Below are positions 25,101-33,033 of a stretch of 51,937 nucleotides of DNA, piece after piece. A program made the position numbers and the translations under genes. Origin of the DNA: Candidatus Fermentibacterota bacterium (GTDB taxonomy: Bacteria; Fermentibacterota; Fermentibacteria; Fermentibacterales; Fermentibacteraceae); the NCBI GenBank assembly GCA_002748705.1, contig PDSZ01000039.1:1-51937 (forward strand). The letters run 5' to 3'. A model generated the notes under the pieces. That model searched no databases and was not told the origin of the DNA. It saw only the letters and a program-made list of their open reading frames with translations. Position 1 is the stretch's first letter. Every line of letters starts with the position of its first letter.

Positions 25101-26058
25101 CACCTGTGAAGAGTCTGCCTGGCCTTCCTTCAACGGAAGTACGATCGCCGGTCACAGAACCTTCAAGATTCACCTGGGACACTAAAGAATCATCGCAGAT
25201 AATAGAATCGGATATCCGTGAGTCACATATGGTGACATTTCTGCCGCAGGAGACGAATGGTCCTACTACTGAGTTTTTCAGTACAGTTCCCTCTTGAAAG
25301 AAACAGGGTTCTATAACAACAGAGTTCTTCAGAACAGGCGTTCCAGCCCCGCCGTTCTCTTTAAGAAGTATTCTGTTGGTCTCGATAAGTGTTTCCGGTT
25401 TGCCGCAGTCATACCAGCCCTGAATATTCAGCGTGCCGAAAGGTTCACCGTTCTGAAGCATGAGCTGCATTGCATCGGTAAGCTGGTACTCACCTCTTGT
25501 TCTGGTATTCTTTTCTTTCAGCTGCCGGCAGTACTCCATTAGTTTTCTGCCGCTGGCAAAATAGTAAACTCCTACAATGGCCAGATTGCTTATGGGTTCA
25601 GATGGCTTCTCAACCAGTTTCTTCACCTGTCCGTTCTCCATTAAAACAACACCGAAACGGGAAGGATCATCCACTGGAGCTGTAACTATCAGGTTTCTGG
25701 TCTCCCCCTTTAGAACAGACAGGTCGGCGGAAAAAAGAGTGTCACCGAGAACAACCATTGAAGGGCTGTCGGTGGTGTATTCCTCAGCCAGAAGAACAGC
25801 AGAAGCAAGGCCGTCAGCACTCTCCTGAACAGCAAAATCAACCAGAATATCAGGATACCCGCTTCTGGCCCAGTCAACAATTTCCTGCCCCAGGTAACCT
25901 GTTATAAGGGTTATGTGATCCACTCCTGCATCCTTCAGTGTATCCATCACATGGGCAAGCATCGGCCTGCCTGCCACAGGCAGAAGAGGCTTGGGTTTCG
26001 ACCATGTAAGCGGGCGCATACGGGTTCCCTTCCCTGCAGCAGGGATGATACAGTGCAT
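25078..26058 (-). CDS. Sugar-1-phosphate nucleotidyltransferase with left-handed beta-helix tail
   Basis: A 326-residue nucleotidyltransferase making NDP-sugars, of the glucose-1-phosphate thymidylyl/guanylyl or mannose-1-phosphate type. The N-terminal loop IIPAAGKGTRMRPLTWSKPKPLLPV is the nucleotide-binding signature. VVLGDTLF contains the metal-binding Asp, and EKPSEP and GWYDCGKPE are the sugar-binding turns. After about residue 240 come hexapeptide-like repeats (VVIEPCFFQEGTVLKNSVVGPFV and following) that form a short beta-helix, as in long RmlA2/Sugar-1P nucleotidyltransferases. It probably supplies the two downstream GT4 genes. Which nucleotide and sugar are used is not clear. It starts three bases after ptsI ends. 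Confidence 0.88.
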   Translation of the reverse strand: MHCIIPAAGKGTRMRPLTWSKPKPLLPVAGRPMLAHVMDTLKDAGVDHITLITGYLGQEIVDWARSGYPDILVDFAVQESADGLASAVLLAEEYTTDSPSMVVLGDTLFSADLSVLKGETRNLIVTAPVDDPSRFGVVLMENGQVKKLVEKPSEPISNLAIVGVYYFASGRKLMEYCRQLKEKNTRTRGEYQLTDAMQLMLQNGEPFGTLNIQGWYDCGKPETLIETNRILLKENGGAGTPVLKNSVVIEPCFFQEGTVLKNSVVGPFVSCGRNVTICDSRISDSIICDDSLVSQVNLEGSVTGDRTSVEGRPGRLFTGDDSVTCI

Positions 26059-26061
26059 CTT

Positions 26062-27825
26062 CTATCCTCCGTTTTTCCAGGAATTCTCGTTAAGCAGAAT
26101 CTCAGGGTATTTTCCAACCACATAGCTGTGGACCTTCGCTCTGACAGCCAGACCGGTTTCCATGGACAGGGACTGTTCAGCAATTTCCCTGGAACCGTGG
26201 GTTGTAACTACTGCTATCATCTTCTTCACATCAGGAATAAGCGGCGGGGAAACACTCAGTTCGTCCACACCGAACCCCAGAAGAAGCGGTACCGCCAGCG
26301 GATCACCTGCCATTGCTCCGCAGACCCCTACCCACTTCTTTTTTTCGTGGCAGATGCGAACCACTTTGTCAATCTGCCTGAGAACAGCAGGATGAAAATT
26401 GTCATACAGTTCAGCAACTCTGGGGTTGCCTCTGTCAACAGCAAGGGTGTACTGGGTAAGGTCGTTTGTGCCGATTGATACAAAGTCTACCCAGGGGAGC
26501 ATAAGGTCCAGAATACTCACAGTAGCCGGTGTTTCTACCATTATTCCAACCTTAAGCGACCGGTCGTACGGAATACCTGAAACGTCCAGATCATTTCTTA
26601 TCGCAGCAAGAAGATCATGAAGCCTTCTCAGCTGCTCAACATGGGTTACCATAGGGAACATGAGCCTTACATTTCCCCTTGAAGAGGCTCTGAAAATGGC
26701 CCTCAGCTGGGTTGAGAACTCGGCAGGCCTGTCGAGACATATTCGCACTGCTCTGTATCCGAGAAAAGGGTTTGCTTCAGGAACAGAATCAAAACCTGCT
26801 CTGAATTTGTCTCCTCCCATGTCAAAGGTTCTTATTATGACAGGTTCAGGATCAAGGCTGGCTGCAACATGTTCGTAAATCTGAAACTGGGCCTCCTCCT
26901 GGGTTGCGTCCTCGCTTATAAGACGAATAAATTCTGTTCTGAAGAGACCTATGCCGTCTGCGTTTACCTTTTTCACAAGTTCAACTTCATGGGGAAGTTC
27001 AATATTTGCAGCAAGTTCCACTCTGCAACCGTCACCTGTAACCGCCGGGCCTGTACTTTGCGTCTGCAGCAGGTGCTCTGCCTCAAGAAATCGGTCTCTT
27101 ACCTTGCTGTGATAATCAATTTCTTCTTCAGTTGGATTTACAATCACATATCCATGAAGTCCGTCAACAATTATTGTGTCCCCTGTGCGGAGATTACCTG
27201 TAAGGTTTCGCAAACCAACCACAGCAGGAATGCCGAGGCTTCTTGCAAGAATGGAAGTGTGGGATGTTTCGCCGCCCATATCTGTTGCAAAGGCCAGAAT
27301 TCGGGCAGGATCAAAACCTGCTGTTTCTGAAGGGTCCAGATCTTTTGCCACCATTATGGAAGGTTCCTGCATGGTAACAGCTCCTGGAGCTGCCCTTCCG
27401 GAAAGCTTGGCCAGAACCCTTCTTCCCACATCACTTACATCAGCCACCCGTTCTCTGAGGTAGGGATCGGTCATTTTGCTGAACTTGTTCACTACATCGC
27501 TGAGTGTTCTGCTCAGAGCGTACTCGGCGTTTACCTGTTCATCCCTGATACAGGATTCCACATCAGCTGCAATTGTAGGGTCCTGAAGGAGAAGCAGAAG
27601 AAACTCCAGTATCTGCCTTCCTTCAACCACATCCCCCACTGAGTCGGCAATGTTTTCAAGGTCATGCCTTACATCGGCTACAGCTTTGAAGAAACGGTCT
27701 GTCTCAGGCTGGATCTGTTCAGGGGAGAGGGCTATTCTGGCAACCGCCTGAAGTGGTTCCTGCTTCATCACCAGAGCTGGCCCTACAACTACCCCGTGAG
27801 AGGCTGGAATTCCCCTGTAAAGCAT
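26062..27825 (-). CDS. ptsI: PTS enzyme I (PEP-protein phosphotransferase)
   Basis: A 587-residue enzyme I that takes phosphate from phosphoenolpyruvate and hands it to HPr. It has the N-terminal HPr-binding helical part, the phosphohistidine domain with active His189 in GGETSHTSILARSLGIPAVVG, and the C-terminal PEP-binding TIM barrel with FRTEFIR, MFPMV, DFVSIGTNDLTQYTLAVDR and a catalytic Cys in GVCGAMAGDP. Length is typical for the non-Ntr form, with no GAF domain. It overlaps HPr by one base (TGATG). No EIIA, EIIB or EIIC gene is in this window, so a regulatory role may dominate. Confidence 0.97.
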   Translation of the reverse strand: MLYRGIPASHGVVVGPALVMKQEPLQAVARIALSPEQIQPETDRFFKAVADVRHDLENIADSVGDVVEGRQILEFLLLLLQDPTIAADVESCIRDEQVNAEYALSRTLSDVVNKFSKMTDPYLRERVADVSDVGRRVLAKLSGRAAPGAVTMQEPSIMVAKDLDPSETAGFDPARILAFATDMGGETSHTSILARSLGIPAVVGLRNLTGNLRTGDTIIVDGLHGYVIVNPTEEEIDYHSKVRDRFLEAEHLLQTQSTGPAVTGDGCRVELAANIELPHEVELVKKVNADGIGLFRTEFIRLISEDATQEEAQFQIYEHVAASLDPEPVIIRTFDMGGDKFRAGFDSVPEANPFLGYRAVRICLDRPAEFSTQLRAIFRASSRGNVRLMFPMVTHVEQLRRLHDLLAAIRNDLDVSGIPYDRSLKVGIMVETPATVSILDLMLPWVDFVSIGTNDLTQYTLAVDRGNPRVAELYDNFHPAVLRQIDKVVRICHEKKKWVGVCGAMAGDPLAVPLLLGFGVDELSVSPPLIPDVKKMIAVVTTHGSREIAEQSLSMETGLAVRAKVHSYVVGKYPEILLNENSWKNGG

Positions 27826-28097
27826 CAGAGCAACTCTTCTCCGAAACCGGACCTGATCACATCAGCCACTGCCTCCATTGCTTCATCAGCATCGTCACCT
27901 TCAGCAGAAACTGTTACTTCAGATCCCCCTGAGGCAGCAAGAGTCATAACTCCCATTATGCTTTTGGCGTTTACCCTGTCTTCATTGTTCTCAATCCATA
28001 CATCAGAATCATACTCCACCGCTGCCCTGACAATAAGTGCCGCCGGTCTCGCATGTATGCCTAATTTGTTCGGAACTCTTACCTTTACACTGGTCAT
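27825..28097 (-). CDS. ptsH: Phosphocarrier protein HPr
   Basis: A 90-residue HPr. The phosphoryl-accepting His15 is in GIHARPAA, and the regulatory Ser46 is in AKSIMGVMTLA, the site used by HPr kinase. Both residues are kept, so it can be a substrate of both ptsI and hprK, encoded on either side. It overlaps the hprK end as ATGA and the ptsI start as TGATG. In some Gram-negative bacteria such a set serves regulation of metabolism rather than sugar uptake. Confidence 0.96.
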   Translation of the reverse strand: MTSVKVRVPNKLGIHARPAALIVRAAVEYDSDVWIENNEDRVNAKSIMGVMTLAASGGSEVTVSAEGDDADEAMEAVADVIRSGFGEELL

Positions 28098-29059
28098 TCC
28101 TCTTCCCTGCCTCTACCCATTCGGGAAATAAGTGCTTTGTTCAGTCGCTCAGCGGAAGTAAATCCGGATTTCCTGTACTGCATGTTCATCATGGCTGCAA
28201 CCTCAAGAAGAAGTGTGAGGTTTCTTCCAGGGAGCACAGGAATTTCCATAAGAGGGATATCCACACCGAGAATGTTCATGGTTTTTCTCTCAAGGCCGGA
28301 TCTTTCCGCCTCGTCAATTATACCTGCATCAATCAGTCTTACAGCAAGATCAACAGTCTGTCTCTCCCTTGTTGCTCCCAGGCCATAAAGCTCCGCTATG
28401 TCCACAAAACCGATACCCCTTATTTCCATAAAAAAGCCGATCAGGGCATCTCCTGTGCCGATAAGCCTTTCCTGAGCCCTTCTCACCCTTACAAGGTCGT
28501 CAGCCACCAGACGATGCCCCCTCTCAACAAGACCGAGAACCGCTTCGCTCTTTCCAATGGCGCTTCTGCCCATGACAAGAAGACCTTCGCCAAACACATC
28601 CACCATTGTTGCGTGAAGGGATACATGGGGCGCAAATACCTCTCCCAGAAAACTGTTCAGGTCATGAATAAGAGGTGTTGTATCCCTGGGAGAGACAAAA
28701 AGAGTCGACCCTGCTTCAAAGGCTGCCGCAAGAAGCTCATCAGGAGGCTCAAGACCCTTGGTAACAATGCTGCAGACAACTGGAAACCCGAAAACACCGG
28801 CAATGGCAGAGTGCCTTGCGCCTGCGTCAAGTTCCCTGAGAAGGGTTATCTCAGTTTCTCCGAATATCTGTATCCTGTTGTGCATAAAGTTGTTGGTGTA
28901 CCCTGTAAGGCAAAGACCAGGACGACTTATATCAGGGGATACGATTTTTCTCTCGTATCCCCTGACACCGGTTAATGACGAAATCTGAAGTCTGCCGGAG
29001 AGTTTCTCACTGAGAACTCCAACTGTAAGTTTTGATGGATCGGGATAACGATCCTGCAA
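28094..29059 (-). CDS. hprK: HPr kinase/phosphorylase
   Basis: A 321-residue bifunctional HprK that phosphorylates and dephosphorylates HPr on Ser46. The N-terminal domain is followed by SLHATMVDVFGEGLLVMG with His149, the Walker A G164RSAIGKS171 (unusual Ala-Ile in place of the common Gly-Ile or Gly-Val), VADD, and the C-terminal IPVLPGRNLTLLLEVAAMM that resembles the family signature loop. The start is TTG at 29059 with AAGGG seven bases upstream. It follows hpf by two bases and is coupled to HPr. The hprK-hpf neighbourhood recalls the proteobacterial rpoN-hpf-ptsN-hprK region, but rpoN and ptsN are missing here. Confidence 0.93.
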   Translation of the reverse strand: MQDRYPDPSKLTVGVLSEKLSGRLQISSLTGVRGYERKIVSPDISRPGLCLTGYTNNFMHNRIQIFGETEITLLRELDAGARHSAIAGVFGFPVVCSIVTKGLEPPDELLAAAFEAGSTLFVSPRDTTPLIHDLNSFLGEVFAPHVSLHATMVDVFGEGLLVMGRSAIGKSEAVLGLVERGHRLVADDLVRVRRAQERLIGTGDALIGFFMEIRGIGFVDIAELYGLGATRERQTVDLAVRLIDAGIIDEAERSGLERKTMNILGVDIPLMEIPVLPGRNLTLLLEVAAMMNMQYRKSGFTSAERLNKALISRMGRGREEE

Positions 29060-29061
29060 TG

Positions 29062-29610
29062 TCAGCCCTTTCGGGTAAGCTCCACAACCTGCGTCACACC
29101 GCTGGTTGTGCGATAGGCACTGCTCAGAGTGTCAGTTTCCGTGTTGTAGAAAATGAGCACATCATCAGAACCCCTTACCTCGAACTCGGTCATTGCCTGA
29201 TTGGTAGTAAATCTTTCCAGTTTGCTGTTGTCCCTGAGAAGAACAGGAGCATCCATCTCTGAAGGCTCGGCAGCTATATACCAGGTACCGGACTCGGTGG
29301 ATTTGGAACTGTGCTGTCTTTTCGGATGGTCATGGTGCGTTTCCTTGAACTTCCTCAGCTGTCGCTCAAGGTTGCTTGCGCAGTGGTCAAATGCGAAGTA
29401 CATGTCATGGCTCTCGGATCTTGAGTCAAGCCTGACCCTGTCGCCTCTGAGCTGCACATGAGAATGATTCATGCCGGAAGTAAGCTCCAGAATCACATGG
29501 ACATCATCTATTCCATCGTAGAAACGATCAAGCATGGACAGCTTTTCCTCTACATGGTTTTTCAGAGCGTCTGTAAGGTCGAAGTGTCTCGCGCTGATCT
29601 CGATGTTCAT
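29062..29610 (-). CDS. hpf: Ribosome hibernation promoting factor, long form
   Basis: A 182-residue HPF/YfiA protein. The N-terminal S30AE domain begins MNIEISARHFDLTDALKNHVEEKL and binds between the ribosomal subunits. After a His/Ser-rich linker (HHDHPKRQHSSK), the C-terminal dimerisation domain (KLERFTTNQAMTEFEVRG, then VLIFYNTETD) makes it the long type that pairs ribosomes as 100S particles. ATG at 29610 has AGGAG five bases upstream and matches the family start; a longer upstream reading has no similarity. It is the first gene of the long minus-strand array and has its own promoter around 29.72-29.75 kb and a structured leader. Confidence 0.94.
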   Translation of the reverse strand: MNIEISARHFDLTDALKNHVEEKLSMLDRFYDGIDDVHVILELTSGMNHSHVQLRGDRVRLDSRSESHDMYFAFDHCASNLERQLRKFKETHHDHPKRQHSSKSTESGTWYIAAEPSEMDAPVLLRDNSKLERFTTNQAMTEFEVRGSDDVLIFYNTETDTLSSAYRTTSGVTQVVELTRKG

Positions 29611-29630
29611 GGTAACTCCTTTCGGGTTAA

Positions 29631-29703
29631 CGGAAGCGCAATTAAAAAACCGCCATCCCCGGCATTTGTGCGGGAAAAGCGGCAAAAAGAGAAAATGCTT
29701 CCG
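29631..29703 (-). promoter_or_regulatory. Structured 5' leader of hpf
   Basis: Between the predicted hpf promoter and the ATG lies a leader of about 100 bases. CGGAAGC and its complement GCTTCCG (29631-29637 and 29697-29703 on the plus strand) bracket it, and nested inside are CCGCC/GGCGG-like and GCGGG/CCCGC-like pairings plus a TTTTTT run on the coding strand. This could fold as a long stem with inner hairpins and control hpf by early termination or mRNA stability. Seen: the inverted repeats. Inferred: any regulation. Confidence 0.35.
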
Positions 29704-29716
29704 ATTTCACACTTGG

Positions 29717-29745
29717 ATAATACCCACAGCACTGGTGGCGGTCAA
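29717..29745 (-). promoter_or_regulatory. Sigma70-type promoter for hpf and the minus-strand array
   Basis: On the minus strand TTGACC (29740-29745) and TATTAT (29717-29722) are separated by exactly 17 bases, close to the sigma70/sigmaA consensus. Transcription would begin near 29710, about 100 bases before the hpf start. Since the following genes are packed nearly without gaps, this could drive a very long transcript. Supported by sequence only. Confidence 0.6.
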
Positions 29746-29757
29746 TGGTCAGCAGAG

Positions 29758-29786
29758 TTTACCCGAATGACTGCAGTTGTTATTTT
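29758..29786 (+). promoter_or_regulatory. Possible promoter for gatE-queF
   Basis: TTTACC (29758-29763), 17 bases, then TATTTT (29781-29786) on the plus strand, just back to back with the hpf promoter. The predicted start of transcription near 29793 leaves a leader of about 40 bases before the TTG start of gatE, with an AAGG ribosome site. The match is weaker than that for hpf. Confidence 0.4.
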
Positions 29787-29834
29787 TTATCCTCATCAGA
29801 ACAGTATTTTCTCAATTATCGAAAGGAAACTTTC

Positions 29835-31469
29835 TTGCAGGATTACACCGAACTCCGCGACCTGGGCTTCAGAGGCGGTCTTGAAACACACCAGCAGCTG
29901 GCAACTGAAGGAAAGCTTTTCTGCAGATGCCGTTCACAATACAGAAATGACAAGCACCACCAGGAGCTTCTCAGGCACATGCGCCCGACTCTGAGCGAGT
30001 TCGGTGAGTACGACGGCACTGCTCTCATGGAATTCAAAACAAAGAAACAGGTTCACTACCTTCTCTACAACGATTCTGTGTGCACATATGAGATGGATGA
30101 CACACCTCCTTTTCAGGCTAATCCTGAAGCTGTTAAGATAGCTCTTCAACTGGCCATGATGTTTAACATGTCCCTGGTTGACGAACTGCACATAACAAGA
30201 AAGCAGTACCTTGACGGCTCCATTCCAACAGGTTTTCAGAGAACTGCAATTGTGGGAGTCAACGGTGTAATACCTTTTCTCGACAGAGAGCTGCATTTCA
30301 TTCAGATGAGTCTGGAAGAGGATGCCTGCAGAGAAGTCTCCGATGTGGGGCATCATGTCTACTACAGAACTGACAGGCTCTCAATGCCTCTGGTTGAACC
30401 GGTAACAGCCCCTGAACTCTGCACTCCGGAAGAAATGGCACTGGCTGCAAAACTGATCGGGGAAACCATGCGCTCAACCCACCTTGTGCGCCGTGGTATC
30501 GGTTCAGTTCGGCAGGATGTGAATGTGTCCATAACCGGAGGTACCAGAATAGAGATAAAGGGTGTTCCAAGAATAGCAATGATCGAACCTCTCTCACGGA
30601 TTGAAGCATACAGGCAAAAGGCACTTCTGGATCTGAGGCATGCCCTTAAACAGTCCAGCCTCACAGCAGATTCCATTCCAGACAGATTCATACCTCTTGA
30701 AGGCTCAGGCGCAGCTCTGGTGATTCCAGGGTTCAGGGAGTTTCAGGAGTGGCCTACTCAGCCGGGGCTTACCTTTCTGGATGAACTCAGAGGCAGAGTC
30801 AGGGTGATAGCATGCCTTGAAGATAAGCCCTGTGTATCGCTGGCTTCAGATCAGGTCAGGCACAGAACAGGCGCAGCTCCGGGAGATTCTGTTTTTGTCT
30901 TCAGCGGCCCTGAAGAGGATATGGACACAGCTGCAAAGGAAATCGCCATCAGGATCCGTGAGGCATTCCAGGGAGTACCCCCTGAGACAAGACAGGGACG
31001 GATTGACGGTACAACTGATTTCGAAAGGATACTCCCGGGAGCGGACAGGATGTATCCTGACACTGACCTGCCTCCACAACCTATTCCTCCGGACACATTT
31101 AAGACCCTTTCCAAAAAACTTCCCAGAAAGCCATGGGAAAGAAGAATAATTTACAGGCGTCTCGGACTCAGCGAACACCTTATTGACCGGCTTCTGAACC
31201 TTGAACTGTGCGACCTGTATGACAAGCTGCTGCGCAAGGTCAGCATGAAGCCTGCCTCTCTTGCCCATCTTCTTGCAGACCGAATGAGAGGATCAAGAAG
31301 GGCTGGCAGGGACTGGATGGCGGTTCTTGGAAGGAAAGGCATCTACAAAACAGTGAAAGCCCTGTCGAAAAAAGGCGTTACTGCGAAAGGCGCAGCCAGT
31401 GTCATTGACCTTATGACAGAATCAGGCTGCACAGTTGATGAAGCATACCGGAAGGTAAAACCCTCCTGA
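29835..31469 (+). CDS. gatE: Archaeal-type Glu-tRNA(Gln) amidotransferase subunit E (GatE)
   Basis: A 544-residue protein of the GatB/GatE family that amidates misacylated Glu-tRNA(Gln). It starts with a TTG at 29835 (AAGG about eight bases upstream), giving MQDYTELRDLGFRGGLETHQQL, aligned with the GatE start GLEIHQQL; KLFCRC, a RPTLSEFGEYD segment, TYEMDDTPPFQANPEA and GFQRTAIVG all follow the archaeal order. The middle (about 290-400) contains the AspRS-like GAD insertion (FIPLEGSGAALVIPGFREFQEW) that GatB lacks, and the C-terminal third holds the helical and YqeY-like tail. GatE works with the asparaginase-like GatD, which is not seen nearby. GatDE is described as an archaeal system, so a bacterial copy is notable. 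It is followed by queF after 23 bases. Confidence 0.9.
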   Translation: MQDYTELRDLGFRGGLETHQQLATEGKLFCRCRSQYRNDKHHQELLRHMRPTLSEFGEYDGTALMEFKTKKQVHYLLYNDSVCTYEMDDTPPFQANPEAVKIALQLAMMFNMSLVDELHITRKQYLDGSIPTGFQRTAIVGVNGVIPFLDRELHFIQMSLEEDACREVSDVGHHVYYRTDRLSMPLVEPVTAPELCTPEEMALAAKLIGETMRSTHLVRRGIGSVRQDVNVSITGGTRIEIKGVPRIAMIEPLSRIEAYRQKALLDLRHALKQSSLTADSIPDRFIPLEGSGAALVIPGFREFQEWPTQPGLTFLDELRGRVRVIACLEDKPCVSLASDQVRHRTGAAPGDSVFVFSGPEEDMDTAAKEIAIRIREAFQGVPPETRQGRIDGTTDFERILPGADRMYPDTDLPPQPIPPDTFKTLSKKLPRKPWERRIIYRRLGLSEHLIDRLLNLELCDLYDKLLRKVSMKPASLAHLLADRMRGSRRAGRDWMAVLGRKGIYKTVKALSKKGVTAKGAASVIDLMTESGCTVDEAYRKVKPS

Positions 31470-31492
31470 CGGAGCATCAAAAGGAGCACTCT

Positions 31493-31894
31493 ATGGGCGA
31501 ACAGACACTGGACGGTCTTACTCTTCTAGGCGGCAGCAACCAGTTCCAAGGGCTGGAAACATTTCCAAACATGAATCCGGAAAGGGACTATACAGTAACC
31601 CTCTCTACAGATGAGTTTACCTGTGTATGCCCCAAAACAGGCCAGCCGGACTTTGCTTCAATTACCGTTACATATATTCCTGAATCAAAGATCGTAGAGT
31701 CAAAATCACTGAAGCTTTATTTTCTTTCATTTCGGAACAGAGGCATCTTCCACGAGCATGTTACCAATGTTATTCTGGACGATCTGGTGGAGGCGCTTGA
31801 ACCGCGGTGGTGTCAGGTTACTGCCGACTTCGGTGTCAGAGGGGGCATATCAATCAGAGTAAATGCCCAGTTCAGGAAGGGCGGGACCACCTGA
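31493..31894 (+). CDS. queF: NADPH-dependent 7-cyano-7-deazaguanine reductase
   Basis: A 133-residue unimodular QueF that reduces the nitrile of preQ0 to the amine preQ1 in queuosine synthesis. The catalytic Cys46 is in CPKTGQPDFA, and the NADPH-binding QueF motif appears as ESKSLKLYFLSFRNRGIFHE around residues 69-88. Length is normal for the Bacillus-type form. ATG has AAAGGAG upstream. Its 3' end overlaps the convergent folE2 gene by 23 bases, and together with queC, queE, queD and folE2 it completes the path from GTP to preQ1. Reduction to preQ1 rather than archaeosine confirms a tRNA queuosine pathway. Confidence 0.95.
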   Translation: MGEQTLDGLTLLGGSNQFQGLETFPNMNPERDYTVTLSTDEFTCVCPKTGQPDFASITVTYIPESKIVESKSLKLYFLSFRNRGIFHEHVTNVILDDLVEALEPRWCQVTADFGVRGGISIRVNAQFRKGGTT

Positions 31895-32669
31895 CAACAG
31901 CATAGGCATTGTGAGTATGAATTGATTCGTGGTTCTCGGCTCTGACGGTAAAGCTTCTCACCCTTCTGTCAGCCATAAGCTCTCTAGCCGCTTCCCTTAC
32001 CATGTCTTCAACAAATACAGGGTTTTCATAGGCCTGTTCTGTGACGAACTTCTCGTCTGCCCGTTTAAGTATGGTGTAGAGAGGCACTGAAGCAGATCTT
32101 TCTGCTGTCTCCACAAGTTCCTCGATCCAGAGCATTTCAAAGGCGCCGTCCTCCTTCTTCATTGTCCGAACCTCCATTGTAAGGTATCCTCTCTGATTGT
32201 GGGCCCCAGCATCGCTTATTTCCCTGCTGCATGGGCAGAGGGTTCCAACAGGAACAGTGACAGTCAGAACAAAGTCATCTCCATCAGGGCCTGAAACGCC
32301 CAGAAAGGAACACCTGTAGCTCATAAGCGCACTTGCCCCTGTAACAGGCGCTTTTCTTTCCATGAAGTAGGGAAACTCCACCTTTACTGCAGCTGAGTCT
32401 GCCTCAAGAGCGGCTTTGAGTCTTGCGAGCAACAGAGGCATTGTAGAACCTGTGAATGAGCAGCCGCTCTCTGTGAGAACCTCTATGAACCGGCTCATGT
32501 GTGTGCCCTTGAAGTGCATAGGCAGATCCACATACATTGATATGTCTGCCACTGTGGACTGCTCGCGGTTCTCCCTGTCCAGAATGGTCACCGGATAACT
32601 GAGGGAGGTTACTCCCACTTCATCCAGAGGAATACGGCGTGTATCGGGACTGTTCTGAATATCCTTCAT
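31872..32669 (-). CDS. folE2: GTP cyclohydrolase FolE2
   Basis: A 265-residue GTP cyclohydrolase IB, making 7,8-dihydroneopterin triphosphate as the first step to tetrahydrofolate or queuosine. Recognisable features are VGVTSLSYPVTILDREN near the N-terminus, DLPMHFKGTHMSRF, the LCPCSREISDAGAHNQRG block with the metal-binding Cys and the catalytic neighbourhood, and the conserved C-terminal FTVRAENHESIHTHNAYA. The metal-flexible FolE2 enzymes often replace FolE1 under zinc limitation. ATG at 32669 overlaps the queD stop as ATGA; ATG at 32684 is a longer option. The end overlaps queF. Clustering with queC, queE and queD argues for its use in queuosine synthesis. Confidence 0.95.
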   Translation of the reverse strand: MKDIQNSPDTRRIPLDEVGVTSLSYPVTILDRENREQSTVADISMYVDLPMHFKGTHMSRFIEVLTESGCSFTGSTMPLLLARLKAALEADSAAVKVEFPYFMERKAPVTGASALMSYRCSFLGVSGPDGDDFVLTVTVPVGTLCPCSREISDAGAHNQRGYLTMEVRTMKKEDGAFEMLWIEELVETAERSASVPLYTILKRADEKFVTEQAYENPVFVEDMVREAARELMADRRVRSFTVRAENHESIHTHNAYAVVRWSRPS

Positions 32670-33019
32670 CCCCTGTACCTGCATCCTGTTCCAGGAGTCT
32701 CCTTAACCTCTATCATGGAAAGCCCCGGAAGGTCAGGCGCTATTCTGTTCCACAGCCATACTGCAATGTTCTCACTGGTAGTGTGCCCTATATCTTCTAT
32801 GTCATTGAGACACTTGTGATCAAGCATTCTCACAGCAGGTTCGCATACCCTCTTAAGCTCTCCGTAGTCCATTACCCAGCCTGTTTCAGGTTTTACTGTA
32901 CCTTCAACATAAACCCTTACTTTGTATGTATGGCCATGCATGGAACTGCACTTGTGTTCAGCAGGAAGCCTGTCCAGCCTGTGGGCAGCGTCAAATGTGA
33001 AATCTCTGTATATCTCCAT
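32666..33019 (-). CDS. queD: 6-carboxy-5,6,7,8-tetrahydropterin synthase QueD
   Basis: A 117-residue protein of the PTPS/QueD family, which converts dihydroneopterin triphosphate to carboxytetrahydropterin. The zinc ligands are visible in FDAAHRL and MHGHTYKV, the catalytic Cys is just before them in KCSSMHGH, and the C-terminal VKETPGTGC contains the substrate-binding glutamate. ATG at 33019 with AAGGA close upstream gives the normal N-terminus; longer readings extend into queE. It is 14 bases downstream of queE and overlaps folE2 as ATGA. Confidence 0.95.
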   Translation of the reverse strand: MEIYRDFTFDAAHRLDRLPAEHKCSSMHGHTYKVRVYVEGTVKPETGWVMDYGELKRVCEPAVRMLDHKCLNDIEDIGHTTSENIAVWLWNRIAPDLPGLSMIEVKETPGTGCRYRG

Positions 33020-33033
33020 ATATTCCTTACGGT

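Noticed and set aside
29835..31469. Calling the amidotransferase subunit GatB
   Set aside because: It carries the AspRS-like GAD insertion and GatE-specific blocks, which bacterial GatB lacks, so GatE fits better.
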